Shown here one piece after another: positions 31,360 to 39,682 of a stretch of 64,000 nt of DNA; position 1 is the first letter of the stretch, and each line of letters begins with the position of its first letter. The stretch comes from Oscillospiraceae bacterium (lineage in GTDB: Bacteria > Bacillota > Clostridia > Oscillospirales > Oscillospiraceae). The stretch lies in the NCBI GenBank assembly GCA_021202845.1, contig JAJQCF010000022.1, positions 243,197 through 307,196 of the forward strand, written 5' to 3'. A program made the translations under genes and the position numbers. The notes beneath the pieces are model-generated. The model saw only the letters and a program-made list of their open reading frames with translations, ran no database searches and was not told where the DNA came from.

Positions 31360-33609
31360 CTATTTTTTCAGACTCAGCGTGAGGACGATGCAGGGGATGA
31401 GCCAGAGCAGCATAAATGTCAGAACATTGGAAACTCCGGCGCTGGAGTAAGCGCCCGCCCAGAACAGCATGAACAGCAGCACAAGTCCCAGAACCGACCC
31501 CGCGGCGGATATGGCGACGGATATGCGCGCGCAGCGGTAGAGCCGCGAGCCCTTGTCGGATACGTCCACGAGCGGTCCCATGCCCTCGCGCGTGATGACG
31601 GCGTCCGTGCGGGAGTGCTCGTCAGGCTCGGCGGAGGAGATGCGGCAGCGCTCGGCGTAGGCGGGGAAGTCGAACCTGTCAGTCGGCATACGGAAAAGCT
31701 GCTTTATCAGCGCGGGCGTGATGTTGAAGTCGCGTGTGGCGAAAACGGGGCGTTGGTTGGAGTGCAGCAGCACCGCCAGCGCGCCCTGAACGGAGGCGGT
31801 AGGGGTGTAGGTGATTTCAAATATGCCCACGAGCGTGCCGTTTATGGCCGTGTAGACGGAGCTTTTTGCGTTCAGCTTCTGCGGTACGCGGACGCCTATC
31901 AGGTTCATAAAGGCCGAGCCGCCTATGCACACGCTCTCGCCGTTGACAACCGCGGTCATGCCGCCGCCGTCGTGCGGCTCGAAGCCCTCCACGCGGCAGA
32001 GCGTCCAGCCGTTGCGCCGCATGAGGGTGGAAAATGCGTGAACCAGTCCGCAGCCGCTGGCCGTGAGCACGCTGGCGGTGTAGGACACAACCTTGTCTGT
32101 GTAAGCGCCCTCAAGTATGCGTATGCCGGAGACAGCGACGGTTCCCGAGGGGAAAACGTCCGTGTCCGTTATCACCACGCTGTGGCTCAGGCCGATGTCG
32201 CGCGCGCCTTCCCAGCCCGCTATGGCCGCACCGGACTGCGCCAAATCGCGCGCCGTGACCGCGTAGGGGAGAGCGAAGGCCAGCGCTGCGCTGAACGAGG
32301 ACGAAACCGCCGTCAGCGAGGCCAGACAGTGGAGGAAAGCGCCCGCGCTGCCGTGAAAGACCGTGGCCAAGAGCGAGAATATGACCGCTGCCGCCAGCAG
32401 GAACGGCGTTATGGCGGAGTATGCGTACTCGGAAATATCTGCCTGCTCGCTGCGGCGGATAAAGCCCTCCGCGCCGAGGTGCGACTTCATGAGCGCGACG
32501 TGCTTATCCGTGACGCCGTATTCGCCGGTGACGGAGTAAAAGCCGGAGCTGGAGCCGAGCACCCTGAAGCTGTGACGGTAGGCGCGGCAGGTGTAGTAAG
32601 CGCCCCAGAGCTCGGCACAGAGCGCCGAGGCGGCGACCGCGCAGAACGGCAGACCGTAGTCCAAGCCCGCGGCGGCGGAGACAGCGGCGTCCAGAACGCA
32701 GAAAACGGCGCTGAGGGCGGCCAGCGTTTCGTGTCCGAGCCTGCCGCGGCACATGGAGGCAATTCCGGCAGTGAATATATCGAGCGCCGTCAGCATGACG
32801 GTGAGAAGCAAAATTATCTGCGTCAGGCAGAGCGCTCGGCTGCTGCTGCCCAGCGCGCCGAAAAGCGGCAGCGCAGAGGTCGAGGCAAACGAGATGTAAA
32901 TCAGCACAATGCTCAGCACGGCAGTTAGTCTGCCGCGCAGCTTGAGCGAGGCGAGCTGGGAGGCGTAGTGCTTCGCGGCCTTTTTGGGGTTGGGGTCGGG
33001 CAGCTGCTCGTCCTCAACCGTGGGCGCGTGCGCCTCGCCGCCGCTGCGCTGGCCGCGCCGCAGCGCAATGAGCGCCAGCACCGCCACGAGCGGGGAGAGA
33101 AAGCGCTCCTTGGCCTTTTCGCGCCGCTCCTCGTCGATGTCGGTGGGCGGAATGTCCTCCTCGGGGAAGTCGGGGGATGCGTACTCCGTGCCGCCGGAGG
33201 GCAGAGCCTCGTCGCTGAGGCTGACCTCGGAAAATTCAGGTTCGCTGTTCACCGGCTGTTCCGTGTCCGCGGCCTCCGTTGGTTCGACATCCTCCGTTGG
33301 GTCGGGCGCGTCTTCGTCCGGCTCCGGCTCCTGCTTGTCGGCTTTGGCGGCGTCAACCTCGGCTATGGTCTTTTCCACTGCGTCGTCCAGCATATCGTCA
33401 AGGCTGGAGAAGCTGGCGCCGGCCACGCTGTCCGCGCCGTCTATTGCGTCCAGTATGATGTGGCGCAGTGTGTTTTCCAAGTCCTCGGCGGGCGGCGCGG
33501 GGCGGTCAGGCTCGCCGTATTCGGCCATTATGTCGTCCAGCGCGTAGTCGTCGTGCAATTCGGCATTGCGGATATATACTTTTTCGTCATCGCGCTCGTT
33601 AGGGTCCAT
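31360..33609 (-). CDS. P-type-ATPase-like membrane protein lacking the phosphorylation motif
   Basis: The 749-residue protein starts with about 215 mostly acidic, low-complexity cytoplasmic residues. About eight membrane segments follow, around a region laid out like a P-type ATPase. At the place of the invariant DKTGT it reads ITDTDVFPSGTVAV (near residue 480). At the TGDN position it reads ATRDFN (near 625). VYTAINGTLVGIFEI resembles the stretch before the hinge. It therefore looks like a P-type ATPase descendant that probably cannot form the phospho-Asp intermediate in the usual way. It is the third gene behind the SAM riboswitch (metK-rlmB-this), with CAGGAGA before its ATG. A sensor or assembly role is a guess. 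Confidence 0.65.
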   Translation of the reverse strand: MDPNERDDEKVYIRNAELHDDYALDDIMAEYGEPDRPAPPAEDLENTLRHIILDAIDGADSVAGASFSSLDDMLDDAVEKTIAEVDAAKADKQEPEPDEDAPDPTEDVEPTEAADTEQPVNSEPEFSEVSLSDEALPSGGTEYASPDFPEEDIPPTDIDEERREKAKERFLSPLVAVLALIALRRGQRSGGEAHAPTVEDEQLPDPNPKKAAKHYASQLASLKLRGRLTAVLSIVLIYISFASTSALPLFGALGSSSRALCLTQIILLLTVMLTALDIFTAGIASMCRGRLGHETLAALSAVFCVLDAAVSAAAGLDYGLPFCAVAASALCAELWGAYYTCRAYRHSFRVLGSSSGFYSVTGEYGVTDKHVALMKSHLGAEGFIRRSEQADISEYAYSAITPFLLAAAVIFSLLATVFHGSAGAFLHCLASLTAVSSSFSAALAFALPYAVTARDLAQSGAAIAGWEGARDIGLSHSVVITDTDVFPSGTVAVSGIRILEGAYTDKVVSYTASVLTASGCGLVHAFSTLMRRNGWTLCRVEGFEPHDGGGMTAVVNGESVCIGGSAFMNLIGVRVPQKLNAKSSVYTAINGTLVGIFEITYTPTASVQGALAVLLHSNQRPVFATRDFNITPALIKQLFRMPTDRFDFPAYAERCRISSAEPDEHSRTDAVITREGMGPLVDVSDKGSRLYRCARISVAISAAGSVLGLVLLFMLFWAGAYSSAGVSNVLTFMLLWLIPCIVLTLSLKK

Positions 33610-33636
33610 GTTGTCTCCTGTCGATTGAAGTTTTCG

Positions 33637-34389
33637 TTACATTGTCCGCCGACGCAGTACCTCGTACATCATTATTGCCGCGGCGTTGGAGGCGTTGAGG
33701 GAGCTGATGTGTCCGCGCATGGGAATGCTGACAAGCCCGTCGCAGTTCTCGGCGACCAAGCGGCTCATGCCGTCGCCCTCGGAGCCTATCACAAGGCAGA
33801 CAGGGCCGCTCAAGTCGGCCTGCCACAGCGTCTGCGGCGCGTCGGCAGCCGTGCCGAACACCCACAGCCCGCGCTCCTTGAGCTGCTTTATCGCGCTGCT
33901 GAGGTTGGCAACGCGCGCCACGGCCATATACTCCGCGGCTCCTGCGCTCGTCTTGTCCACAATGGCGGTCAGCCCTGCGGAGCGGCGCTTGGGGATAATC
34001 ACTCCGTGCGCCCCCGCGCACTCGGCGGAGCGGATGATTGCGCCCAAATTGTGCGGGTCGGAAATCTCGTCGCAGACAATGACGAACGGCGCTTCGCCCC
34101 GCTCCTCAGCGCGGCGGAATATCTCGTCAATGTCGGCATAGGCGCGCGCCGCGGCCAGAGCTATGACGCCCTGATGTGAGTGCGTGGCGCTCATGGCGTC
34201 CAAGCGGCGGCGGTCGGTCTCGGAAACGGGTATGCCCGCGGCCTTGGCCTTGGATGCGATAAAGGCCAGCGTTTTGTCCGTCTCGCCGGAGGCTATAAAC
34301 ACCTTTTCAATGCTCCGCCCTGCGCGCAGAGCCTCCGTCACGGCGTTGCGCCCTTCTATTATGTCCTCGCGGTCTTTTTCAAAAGCCAT
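33637..34389 (-). CDS. rlmB: 23S rRNA (guanosine-2'-O)-methyltransferase RlmB/TrmH family
   Basis: SpoU-family 2'-O-methyltransferase, 250 residues. An N-terminal substrate-binding domain (EGRNAVTEALRAG near 12-24) precedes the knotted catalytic domain. SpoU motifs are DEISDPHNLGAIIRSAE, LVIGSEGDGMSR and SIPMRGHISSLNASNAAAI. Best matched by RlmB, which uses SAM to modify 23S rRNA. It lies 26 bases downstream of metK on the same strand, so SAM synthesis and a SAM user may share the riboswitch-controlled transcript. Confidence 0.92.
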   Translation of the reverse strand: MAFEKDREDIIEGRNAVTEALRAGRSIEKVFIASGETDKTLAFIASKAKAAGIPVSETDRRRLDAMSATHSHQGVIALAAARAYADIDEIFRRAEERGEAPFVIVCDEISDPHNLGAIIRSAECAGAHGVIIPKRRSAGLTAIVDKTSAGAAEYMAVARVANLSSAIKQLKERGLWVFGTAADAPQTLWQADLSGPVCLVIGSEGDGMSRLVAENCDGLVSIPMRGHISSLNASNAAAIMMYEVLRRRTM

Positions 34390-34415
34390 GCTCTCTCCAA
34401 TTCAAATGTTAAGAA

Positions 34416-35615
34416 TTAAGTGTGTTGAATATATTTTTTCAGCGTTTCCGCCATGTCCGTGCGCTCCCACGGCAAGTCTAAGTCCGTGCGGCCAAAGTGG
34501 CCGTAGGCGGCGGTTTGGCGGTAAATGGGTCTGCGCAAATCCAAGCAGCGGATTATCTGCGCCGGACGCAAGTCAAAGTTCTCGCGGATTATTTCTGCCA
34601 GACGGTCGTCGGGCAGCACGCCGGTGCCGCTTGTGTCCACCATGAGCGAGACTGGGTTGGCGACGCCTATGGCGTAGGCCGCCTCTATAAGGCAGCTCTC
34701 CGCAAGCCCCGCGGCCACTATGTTTTTGGCGATGTAGCGCGTCATGTAAGCGGCGGAGCGGTCAACCTTTGTCGGGTCCTTGCCGGAGAAGCAGCCGCCG
34801 CCGTGGGGCGCGTAGCCGCCGTAGGTGTCCACAATGATTTTCCTGCCGGTGAGGCCGGAGTCGCCCACGGGTCCGCCTATGACGAAGCGGCCGGTGGGGT
34901 TAATGAATATTTTGGTTTCCGCGTCCAGCAGCTCCGCGGGCAGCACGGCGCGGATGCACTTTTCCTCAATCTCGCGCCGCAGCTCGGAGATGTCAATGTC
35001 CGGCGAGTGCTGGGTGGAGACGACAACGGCCTCAATGCGCTTGACGCGGCCGTCCGCGCCGTACTCGACCGAGACCTGACTTTTGCCGTCGGGACGCAGC
35101 CACGGCAGCACGCCCTCCTTGCGCAGCGCCGCCAGACGCTTGGTGAGGCGGTGCGAAAAGGCCAAGGGCGCGGGCATAAATTCCGGCGTCTCGTTGCAGG
35201 CGAAGCCGAACATCATGCCTTGGTCGCCAGCGCCGGTGTCGCCGCTTTCCGCTTGGCTCTCGCGCGCTTCCAGCGAGTTGTCCACGCCCAGCGCGATGTC
35301 GGAGCTCTGCTCGTCTATGCAGGTCAGCACGGTGCAGGAGCCGCCGTCAAAGCCGTATTCGGGGTTGTTGTAGCCTATATCGCGGACGGTTTTTCGCGCA
35401 ATGGCGGGAATGTCCACGTAGCAGCTTGTAGAAATTTCACCCATAACAAGTATGAGGCCGGTGGTGGTGATAGTCTCGCAGGCCACTCTCGCCTGCGGGT
35501 CTTGGGCTAAAATGGCGTCCAAAACCGCATCGGATATCTGGTCACAGATTTTGTCGGGGTGTCCCTCGGTCACGGACTCGGAGGTGAACACACGGTTTGA
35601 GCTTTTAATGTTCAT
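34416..35615 (-). CDS. metK: S-adenosylmethionine synthetase
   Basis: Makes SAM from methionine and ATP. The 399-residue protein begins [20 protein letters not shown] with the family N-terminal motif [14 protein letters not shown]. It has the hexapeptide [10 protein letters not shown] near 122-131 and the loop [19 protein letters not shown] near 268-286. The start at 35615 is chosen for the canonical MetK N-terminus with AGGCGG upstream; the frame stays open 30 codons further but runs into the riboswitch region. Control is by a SAM-I riboswitch between promoter and gene. Confidence 0.97.
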   Translation of the reverse strand: MNIKSSNRVFTSESVTEGHPDKICDQISDAVLDAILAQDPQARVACETITTTGLILVMGEISTSCYVDIPAIARKTVRDIGYNNPEYGFDGGSCTVLTCIDEQSSDIALGVDNSLEARESQAESGDTGAGDQGMMFGFACNETPEFMPAPLAFSHRLTKRLAALRKEGVLPWLRPDGKSQVSVEYGADGRVKRIEAVVVSTQHSPDIDISELRREIEEKCIRAVLPAELLDAETKIFINPTGRFVIGGPVGDSGLTGRKIIVDTYGGYAPHGGGCFSGKDPTKVDRSAAYMTRYIAKNIVAAGLAESCLIEAAYAIGVANPVSLMVDTSGTGVLPDDRLAEIIRENFDLRPAQIIRCLDLRRPIYRQTAAYGHFGRTDLDLPWERTDMAETLKKYIQHT

Positions 35616-35685
35616 TTTCTTCCGCCTTTCTTTGTATTGTAGCATAAACATTGGCTGATATAAAGCATTTTTTTGCGCTTTACGG

Positions 35686-35718
35686 CAAAAAAGGCTCCTC
35701 CGCAATATCGGAGGAACC
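35686..35718 (-). terminator. SAM-riboswitch terminator
   Basis: On the minus strand GGTTCCTCCG ... CGGAGGAGCC forms a stem followed by TTTTTT. It is the expression platform between the aptamer and metK. Confidence 0.88.
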
Positions 35719-35740
35719 CTTGCAGACGTATTTCACTCCT

Positions 35741-35830
35741 TTATCGCTATCAGCAGGACCACCTTACGCCGCGGCGCAGGTTGGCACGGGGTCACAGAGC
35801 TGATCCTCTCACCCGTTCTTGATAAATGTG
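35741..35830 (-). ncRNA. SAM-I (S-box) riboswitch aptamer
   Basis: On the minus strand TTTATC (5') and GATAAA (3') form the P1 helix. Conserved S-box parts in order are ATCAAGA, GGTGAGAGGATC, GCTC and GTGACCCCGTGCCAACCT. A variable hairpin, AAGGTGGTCCTGC and AGCGAT follow. It lies between a perfect promoter and metK with a terminator after it, the standard arrangement for SAM feedback. The class call is by eye. Confidence 0.88.
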
Positions 35831-35835
35831 ATTTG

Positions 35836-35864
35836 ATTATAACCGATTGCGCGCAATATGTCAA
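35836..35864 (-). promoter_or_regulatory. Promoter of the metK operon
   Basis: On the minus strand TTGACA (plus 35859-35864) and TATAAT (plus 35836-35841) with exactly 17 bases between them. Confidence 0.92.
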
Positions 35865-35898
35865 CTGCGAAATGAGCGAAAACGCAGGATTTCCGCGG

Positions 35899-35936
35899 AA
35901 AAAGCGGCGAGCCTCCGGAATCGGAGAACCCGCCGC
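35899..35936 (-). terminator. Terminator after pdxS
   Basis: On the minus strand GCGGCG and CGCCGC outer arms enclose CTCCG/CGGAG, followed by TTTTT. It separates cysK-pdxS from the metK promoter. Confidence 0.85.
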
Positions 35937-35970
35937 CCTTTGTTCAAAGACGCTTGATTTGTTATTTGAC

Positions 35971-36846
35971 TTATTTTCCCCGCTCGGCCATAAGCAGCTG
36001 TATCTCCTGCTCGTTAATGCCGACCATAGCCTCGCCCAAGTCCTCGCTCAATTCTGCCAGCAGCTTGGCGTCGGTGTAGTTCGTCACGGCCTTGACTATG
36101 GCCGCCGCGCGCTTGGCGGGGTTGCCGGACTTGAATATGCCGGAGCCGACGAAAACGCCCTCCGCGCCCAGCTGCATCATCAGCGCCGCGTCCGCCGGCG
36201 TCGCTATGCCGCCCGCGGCGAAGTTCACGACCGGCAGCTTGCCGTTTTCGTGTACGTAGAGCGCCAGCTCATAGGGTACTTGCAGCTCCTTGGCCGCGTC
36301 GTAGAGTTCGTCCTCCGACATGGAGGTGAGGCGGCGGATTTCCGCCTGCATAATGCGCATATGGCGCACGGCCTGCACAACGTCGCCAGTGCCCGGTTCG
36401 CCCTTGGTGCGTATCATGGAAGCGCCCTCGTTAATGCGGCGCAGAGCTTCGCCGAGGTCGCGCGCGCCGCAGACGAACGGCACGTCGAAGCGCGTTTTGT
36501 CGATGTGGTACTTGTCGTCGGCGGGGGAGAGAACCTCGCTCTCGTCTATATAGTCTATCTCAATGGCCTGCAAAATCTGCGCCTCGGCGAAGTGGCCTAT
36601 GCGGCACTTGGCCATGACGGGTATGGAGACCGCGGCCTGTATGCCCTTTATCATCTTGGGGTCGCTCATGCGCGAAACGCCGCCCGCGGCGCGGATGTCG
36701 GCGGGTATGCGCTCGAGCGCCATGACCGCGCAGGCTCCGGCGGCCTCGGCAATCTGCGCCTGCTCCGGCGTGGTAACGTCCATGATGACGCCGCCCTTGA
36801 GCATCTGGGCGAGAGCGCGGTTGAGTTCAAGTCGTTCGCTCGCCAT
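35971..36846 (-). CDS. pdxS: Pyridoxal 5'-phosphate synthase subunit PdxS
   Basis: Lyase subunit making PLP from ribose-5-phosphate, glyceraldehyde-3-phosphate and ammonia. The 291-residue TIM-barrel protein has the signatures [18 protein letters not shown] near the N-terminus and GAVRH-type [29 protein letters not shown] lies near 205-225. Its ATG follows the cysK stop by three bases (TGATATATG), so they are co-expressed. CysK needs PLP, which explains the pairing. The glutaminase partner PdxT is not in this window; ammonia could come from a PdxT elsewhere or be free. Confidence 0.96.
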   Translation of the reverse strand: MASERLELNRALAQMLKGGVIMDVTTPEQAQIAEAAGACAVMALERIPADIRAAGGVSRMSDPKMIKGIQAAVSIPVMAKCRIGHFAEAQILQAIEIDYIDESEVLSPADDKYHIDKTRFDVPFVCGARDLGEALRRINEGASMIRTKGEPGTGDVVQAVRHMRIMQAEIRRLTSMSEDELYDAAKELQVPYELALYVHENGKLPVVNFAAGGIATPADAALMMQLGAEGVFVGSGIFKSGNPAKRAAAIVKAVTNYTDAKLLAELSEDLGEAMVGINEQEIQLLMAERGK

Positions 36847-36849
36847 ATA

Positions 36850-37779
36850 TCAGTCCGCAAACATCGGGGTGGAGAGGTACCTGTCGCCGGTGTCGGGCAG
36901 GAGGGCGACTATGGTTTTGCCCTTGTTCTCGGGGCGCTTGGCGAGCTGTACGGCTGCCCAGAGTGCCGCGCCTGCGGAAATGCCGACCAGCACGCCCTCC
37001 GTCCTGCCTATGCGCTTGCCGTAAGCAAAGGCGTCGTCGTTTTCTACCGCTATGACCTCGTCGTAAACGGCGGTGTTCAGCACCTCGGGGACGAAGCCCG
37101 CGCCGATGCCTTGGATTTTGTGGCTGCCGGATACGCCCTTGCTCAGAACGGGGCTGGCGGCGGGTTCCACGGCGACAATTTTTATATTCGGGTTCTTGCT
37201 CTTGAGGTATTCGCCGACGCCGGTTACTGTGCCGCCGGTGCCGACGCCCGCGACGAATATGTCCACCTTGCCGTCGGTGTCCTCCCATATTTCAGGGCCG
37301 GTTGTGGCCTTGTGAATGGCGGGGTTGGCGGGGTTGACAAACTGTCCGGCAATGAAGCTGTCGGGAATCTCCGCCGCCAGCTCGTCCGCCTTGGCAATAG
37401 CGCCTGACATACCCTTGCTGCCCTCTGTCAGCACCAGCTCCGCGCCGTAGGCCTTCATCAGCTGGCGGCGCTCCACGCTCATGGTCTCCGGCATGACGAT
37501 GATTATGCGATAGCCGCGCGACGCCGCCACGGACGCCAGACCGATGCCGGTGTTGCCGCTCGTCGGCTCAATGATAACCGAGCCGGCTTTCAGCCTGCCG
37601 CTGGCCTCGGCGTCGTCAATCATAGCCTTGGCAATGCGGTCCTTGACGGAACCGGCAGGGTTCAGGTACTCTAACTTGCCGACTATCTTGGCCTCCAGAG
37701 CCTCTTCCTTTTCAAGGTTCACAAGCTCCAGCAGGGGAGTGTTGCCTATGAGCTGGTCTGCGGATGTATATATTTTCAT
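36850..37779 (-). CDS. cysK: Cysteine synthase A
   Basis: Makes cysteine from O-acetylserine and sulfide with PLP. The 309-residue protein has the PLP lysine motif [15 protein letters not shown] near residues 40-54, the substrate loop [12 protein letters not shown] near 70-81, and the glycine-rich phosphate loop [10 protein letters not shown] near 178-187. GGAGG precedes the ATG. The gene has a perfect promoter with an inverted-repeat operator over the start site, next to a divergent Rrf2-family regulator, and is followed by pdxS. Confidence 0.96.
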   Translation of the reverse strand: MKIYTSADQLIGNTPLLELVNLEKEEALEAKIVGKLEYLNPAGSVKDRIAKAMIDDAEASGRLKAGSVIIEPTSGNTGIGLASVAASRGYRIIIVMPETMSVERRQLMKAYGAELVLTEGSKGMSGAIAKADELAAEIPDSFIAGQFVNPANPAIHKATTGPEIWEDTDGKVDIFVAGVGTGGTVTGVGEYLKSKNPNIKIVAVEPAASPVLSKGVSGSHKIQGIGAGFVPEVLNTAVYDEVIAVENDDAFAYGKRIGRTEGVLVGISAGAALWAAVQLAKRPENKGKTIVALLPDTGDRYLSTPMFAD

Positions 37780-37896
37780 TTTTAAGCCTCCATAATAATT
37801 TTTTGAGTATAGTTTTTTATATTGTCCTCGTTTTTCGGCCCGAGCAACATCGGCGCAGCCGCGCCGCGGCGGGAGAGATGCAGTGTAGCATGATAT

Positions 37897-37920
37897 TTAC
37901 CAACCTTTCTTATTGGTTAA
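37897..37920 (-). promoter_or_regulatory. Candidate operator at the cysK start site
   Basis: The inverted repeat TTACCAA (37897-37903) and TTGGTTAA (37913-37920), spaced by nine bases, covers the expected cysK transcription start just after the -10 box. A bound Rrf2-family repressor would block cysK-pdxS. Confidence 0.6.
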
Positions 37921-37924
37921 TGGG

Positions 37925-37953
37925 ATTATACACCCCGACTTTGCCTGTGTCAA
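37925..37953 (-). promoter_or_regulatory. Promoter of cysK-pdxS
   Basis: On the minus strand TTGACA (plus 37948-37953) and TATAAT (plus 37925-37930) with a 17-base spacer. The leader to cysK is about 140 bases with GC-rich complementary segments. Confidence 0.92.
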
Positions 37954-37976
37954 GAGCAATTTTGCAAATTTTACGT

Positions 37977-38005
37977 TTGAAATACTATTAACCGCGTGGT
38001 ATAAT
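37977..38005 (+). promoter_or_regulatory. Promoter of the Rrf2-family regulator
   Basis: TTGAAA (37977-37982) and TATAAT (38000-38005) with a 17-base spacer, divergent from the cysK promoter. Confidence 0.85.
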
Positions 38006-38038
38006 GGGTAAATCAATCGGCAAAGGAGCGAATAAACC

Positions 38039-38470
38039 ATGCTCGTTTCAACAAAGGGGCGCTACGCGCTGCGCGTAATGGTGGATTTGGCGGAGCACCA
38101 AGGCGACCGCTATATCCCTCTGAAGGAGATAGCGGAGCGTCAGGAAATATCGGAAAAATATTTGGAGACTATTCTCAAAGTTCTTGTGCAGGAAAAAATG
38201 CTCGTCGGCCTGCGCGGCAAGGGCGGGGGATACAAGCTCAGCCGCCCGCCGGAGCAGTACACCGTCGGCAGCGTTATCCGCCTGACGGAGGGCAGCCTTG
38301 CGCCCGTCTCCTGCCTTGAAAAGTGCGCCTCGCCCTGCGCCCGCGCCGCCGAGTGCCGCACGCTCCCCATGTGGCAGAGGTTCAACGAGGTGATGAACGA
38401 GTTTTTCGACGGCTACACCATAGCCGACCTCATGCGGACAGGTCAGGACGGCGACAATTACGTTATATGA
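38039..38470 (+). CDS. Rrf2/IscR-family transcriptional regulator
   Basis: The 143-residue protein begins MLVSTKGRYALRVMVDLA, the Rrf2 winged-helix signature, with the recognition helix region ISEKYLETILKVLV and wing GLRGKGGGYKLSR. A four-cysteine segment (CLEKCASPCARAAEC, about residues 93-107) matches the place where IscR binds an iron-sulfur cluster, though spacing differs from E. coli IscR. AAAGGAG precedes the ATG. Divergent placement beside cysK-pdxS suggests a CymR-like control of cysteine synthesis that may sense Fe-S status or cysteine; this is inference. Confidence 0.9.
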   Translation: MLVSTKGRYALRVMVDLAEHQGDRYIPLKEIAERQEISEKYLETILKVLVQEKMLVGLRGKGGGYKLSRPPEQYTVGSVIRLTEGSLAPVSCLEKCASPCARAAECRTLPMWQRFNEVMNEFFDGYTIADLMRTGQDGDNYVI

Positions 38471-38493
38471 ATAAGATATAACCGTCGCGGCGC

Positions 38494-39168
38494 TTAACGC
38501 TCCCGCGTCTTGCCGCGCCACGTAAGCAGGCAGAGCAGGGCGAACACCGCGGCGACTATAACCGCGACAGCCCAGCGCAGCGCTCCGCCGCCAAGCAGCA
38601 GGCCGAGCCCCTCGGCAACGGTGGTGAAGCCGAAAACGGCAAAGATGATGAACGCCACGGTGTTGAGGAAATTGCCGCTTGTGTTCTTTTTCAGCAGATA
38701 GCCGAGCAGCATACCGATGAGGTCGGCGGCAAAGAGGCCGATAGAGCAGGCCAGCCAGACCGTCACGGCGTTCTGCACTCCGCCGCTGGCGGCAAAGGTT
38801 ATGGCGGTCAGCTGCGTCTTGTCGCCCAGCTCCGCGAGGAAGAACGTGCCAAATACGGACAGTATAGGGTGCGCCGCGCCGACGCCGGAGCGCTCCTTTT
38901 CCTCGTCGTCACCGCCGTGCAGCGTGGACCATGAGAAGTAGAAAAAAGCGGCTCCCGCGATGAGCTTGATAAGCCACGTGGGGATTATCTCGCTAATCAG
39001 CGCGCCCAGCGCCACCGCAAGCGCGTTCAGCGCCAGTATGGAGGCCACGGAGCCGATGATGATGTCGCGCAGCTTGTAGCGCGAGGTCATGGCAATCATC
39101 AGCAGCTGGGTCTTGTCCCCCATTTCCGCAATGAACATGGTGAGCATAATTTGAAAAAACAGTACCAC
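38494..39168 (-). CDS. UPF0016/TMEM165-family cation exporter (probable Mn2+)
   Basis: The 224-residue membrane protein has about six helices in two repeated halves, each with the family motif E-x-G-D-K-T-Q (AEMGDKTQ near residue 15, AELGDKTQ near 130). The family moves Ca2+ or Mn2+ out of the cytoplasm. GTG at 39168 is chosen because AAAGGAG lies eight bases upstream; the longer reading would run into the riboswitch terminator. A yybP-ykoY manganese riboswitch precedes the gene, which strongly favours Mn2+ export. Confidence 0.9.
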   Translation of the reverse strand: MVLFFQIMLTMFIAEMGDKTQLLMIAMTSRYKLRDIIIGSVASILALNALAVALGALISEIIPTWLIKLIAGAAFFYFSWSTLHGGDDEEKERSGVGAAHPILSVFGTFFLAELGDKTQLTAITFAASGGVQNAVTVWLACSIGLFAADLIGMLLGYLLKKNTSGNFLNTVAFIIFAVFGFTTVAEGLGLLLGGGALRWAVAVIVAAVFALLCLLTWRGKTRER

Positions 39169-39212
39169 AAAGCATTCTCCTTTTGTAAAATCGGACGTTC
39201 GAGCCGTTTCGC

Positions 39213-39252
39213 CATATAAAAAGCTCAGGGGTGGCCGCAGCCATACCTGAGC
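39213..39252 (-). terminator. Terminator of the yybP-ykoY riboswitch
   Basis: On the minus strand GCTCAGG ... CCTGAGC encloses GGC/GCC pairs and is followed by TTTTTATAT. Mn2+ binding would be expected to prevent its formation. Confidence 0.85.
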
Positions 39253-39295
39253 GGAAATCATAAAGGAGGGCAGCGAGATATTCCGCGGTAGTCAA

Positions 39296-39400
39296 GTGTA
39301 AGGCCGCAGAGCCAAGCTGAGTCTCGTTAATTAAGGCAAGCCAGGCCGCAGCCGGTGTGTTGACTTGCCGCGCTCGAAAGCGTCACTACTCCCTCAAAGC
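39296..39400 (-). ncRNA. yybP-ykoY (manganese) riboswitch
   Basis: On the minus strand the leader reads GAGGGAGTAGTGACGC, then GTCAACACACCGG, then ACGAGACTCAGC and GCGGCCTTACAC. These match the conserved L1 (GGGGAGTA), the GUCAACA loop and the second half of the yybP-ykoY consensus. It lies between a promoter and a terminator and precedes a UPF0016 gene, a known partner of this class. Confirmation needs a covariance model. Confidence 0.85.
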
Positions 39401-39417
39401 ATATTCAATTTTCAAGT

Positions 39418-39446
39418 AATATATCACCGCCGCCGGCCTTTGTCAA
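39418..39446 (-). promoter_or_regulatory. Promoter of the Mn riboswitch transcript
   Basis: On the minus strand TTGACA (plus 39441-39446) and TATATT (plus 39418-39423) with a 17-base spacer. Confidence 0.8.
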
Positions 39447-39494
39447 GAATAACCGACAGAAACTTTCGGCGCCGCCAATTACAAATAAGTCTTA

Positions 39495-39537
39495 ATTATA
39501 GCGCATATCGCCGCACTGCGGCGATATGCGCTATAAT
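39495..39537. repeat. Perfect 43-base palindrome (21-bp arms, one-base centre)
   Basis: Each arm contains ATAGCGCATATCGCCGCA, and the arms are exact reverse complements around the central C at 39516. It has no T-run on either side. It sits between the divergent Mn-riboswitch and plsY transcripts. Confidence 0.9.
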
Positions 39538-39551
39538 AATCACTTTGCAGC

Positions 39552-39580
39552 TTGACATTTCCCGCCGCTGAGGGTATGCT
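39552..39580 (+). promoter_or_regulatory. Candidate promoter of plsY
   Basis: TTGACA (39552-39557) and TATGCT (39575-39580) with a 17-base spacer. A second TATAAT at about 39630 lacks a clear -35. Confidence 0.55.
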
Positions 39581-39682
39581 TTGGAAAGAACGTATTCATA
39601 GTATGTTCATGAAATTTTTATGTCTCGGAGCTATAATAAATCGAACTTAATCGAAATTTTGTAACACGCGAGGTTTTCTTCA

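Noticed and set aside
38494-39261. Longer start for the UPF0016 gene
   Set aside because: It would be translated through the riboswitch terminator; the GTG at 39168 has an ideal ribosome-binding site.
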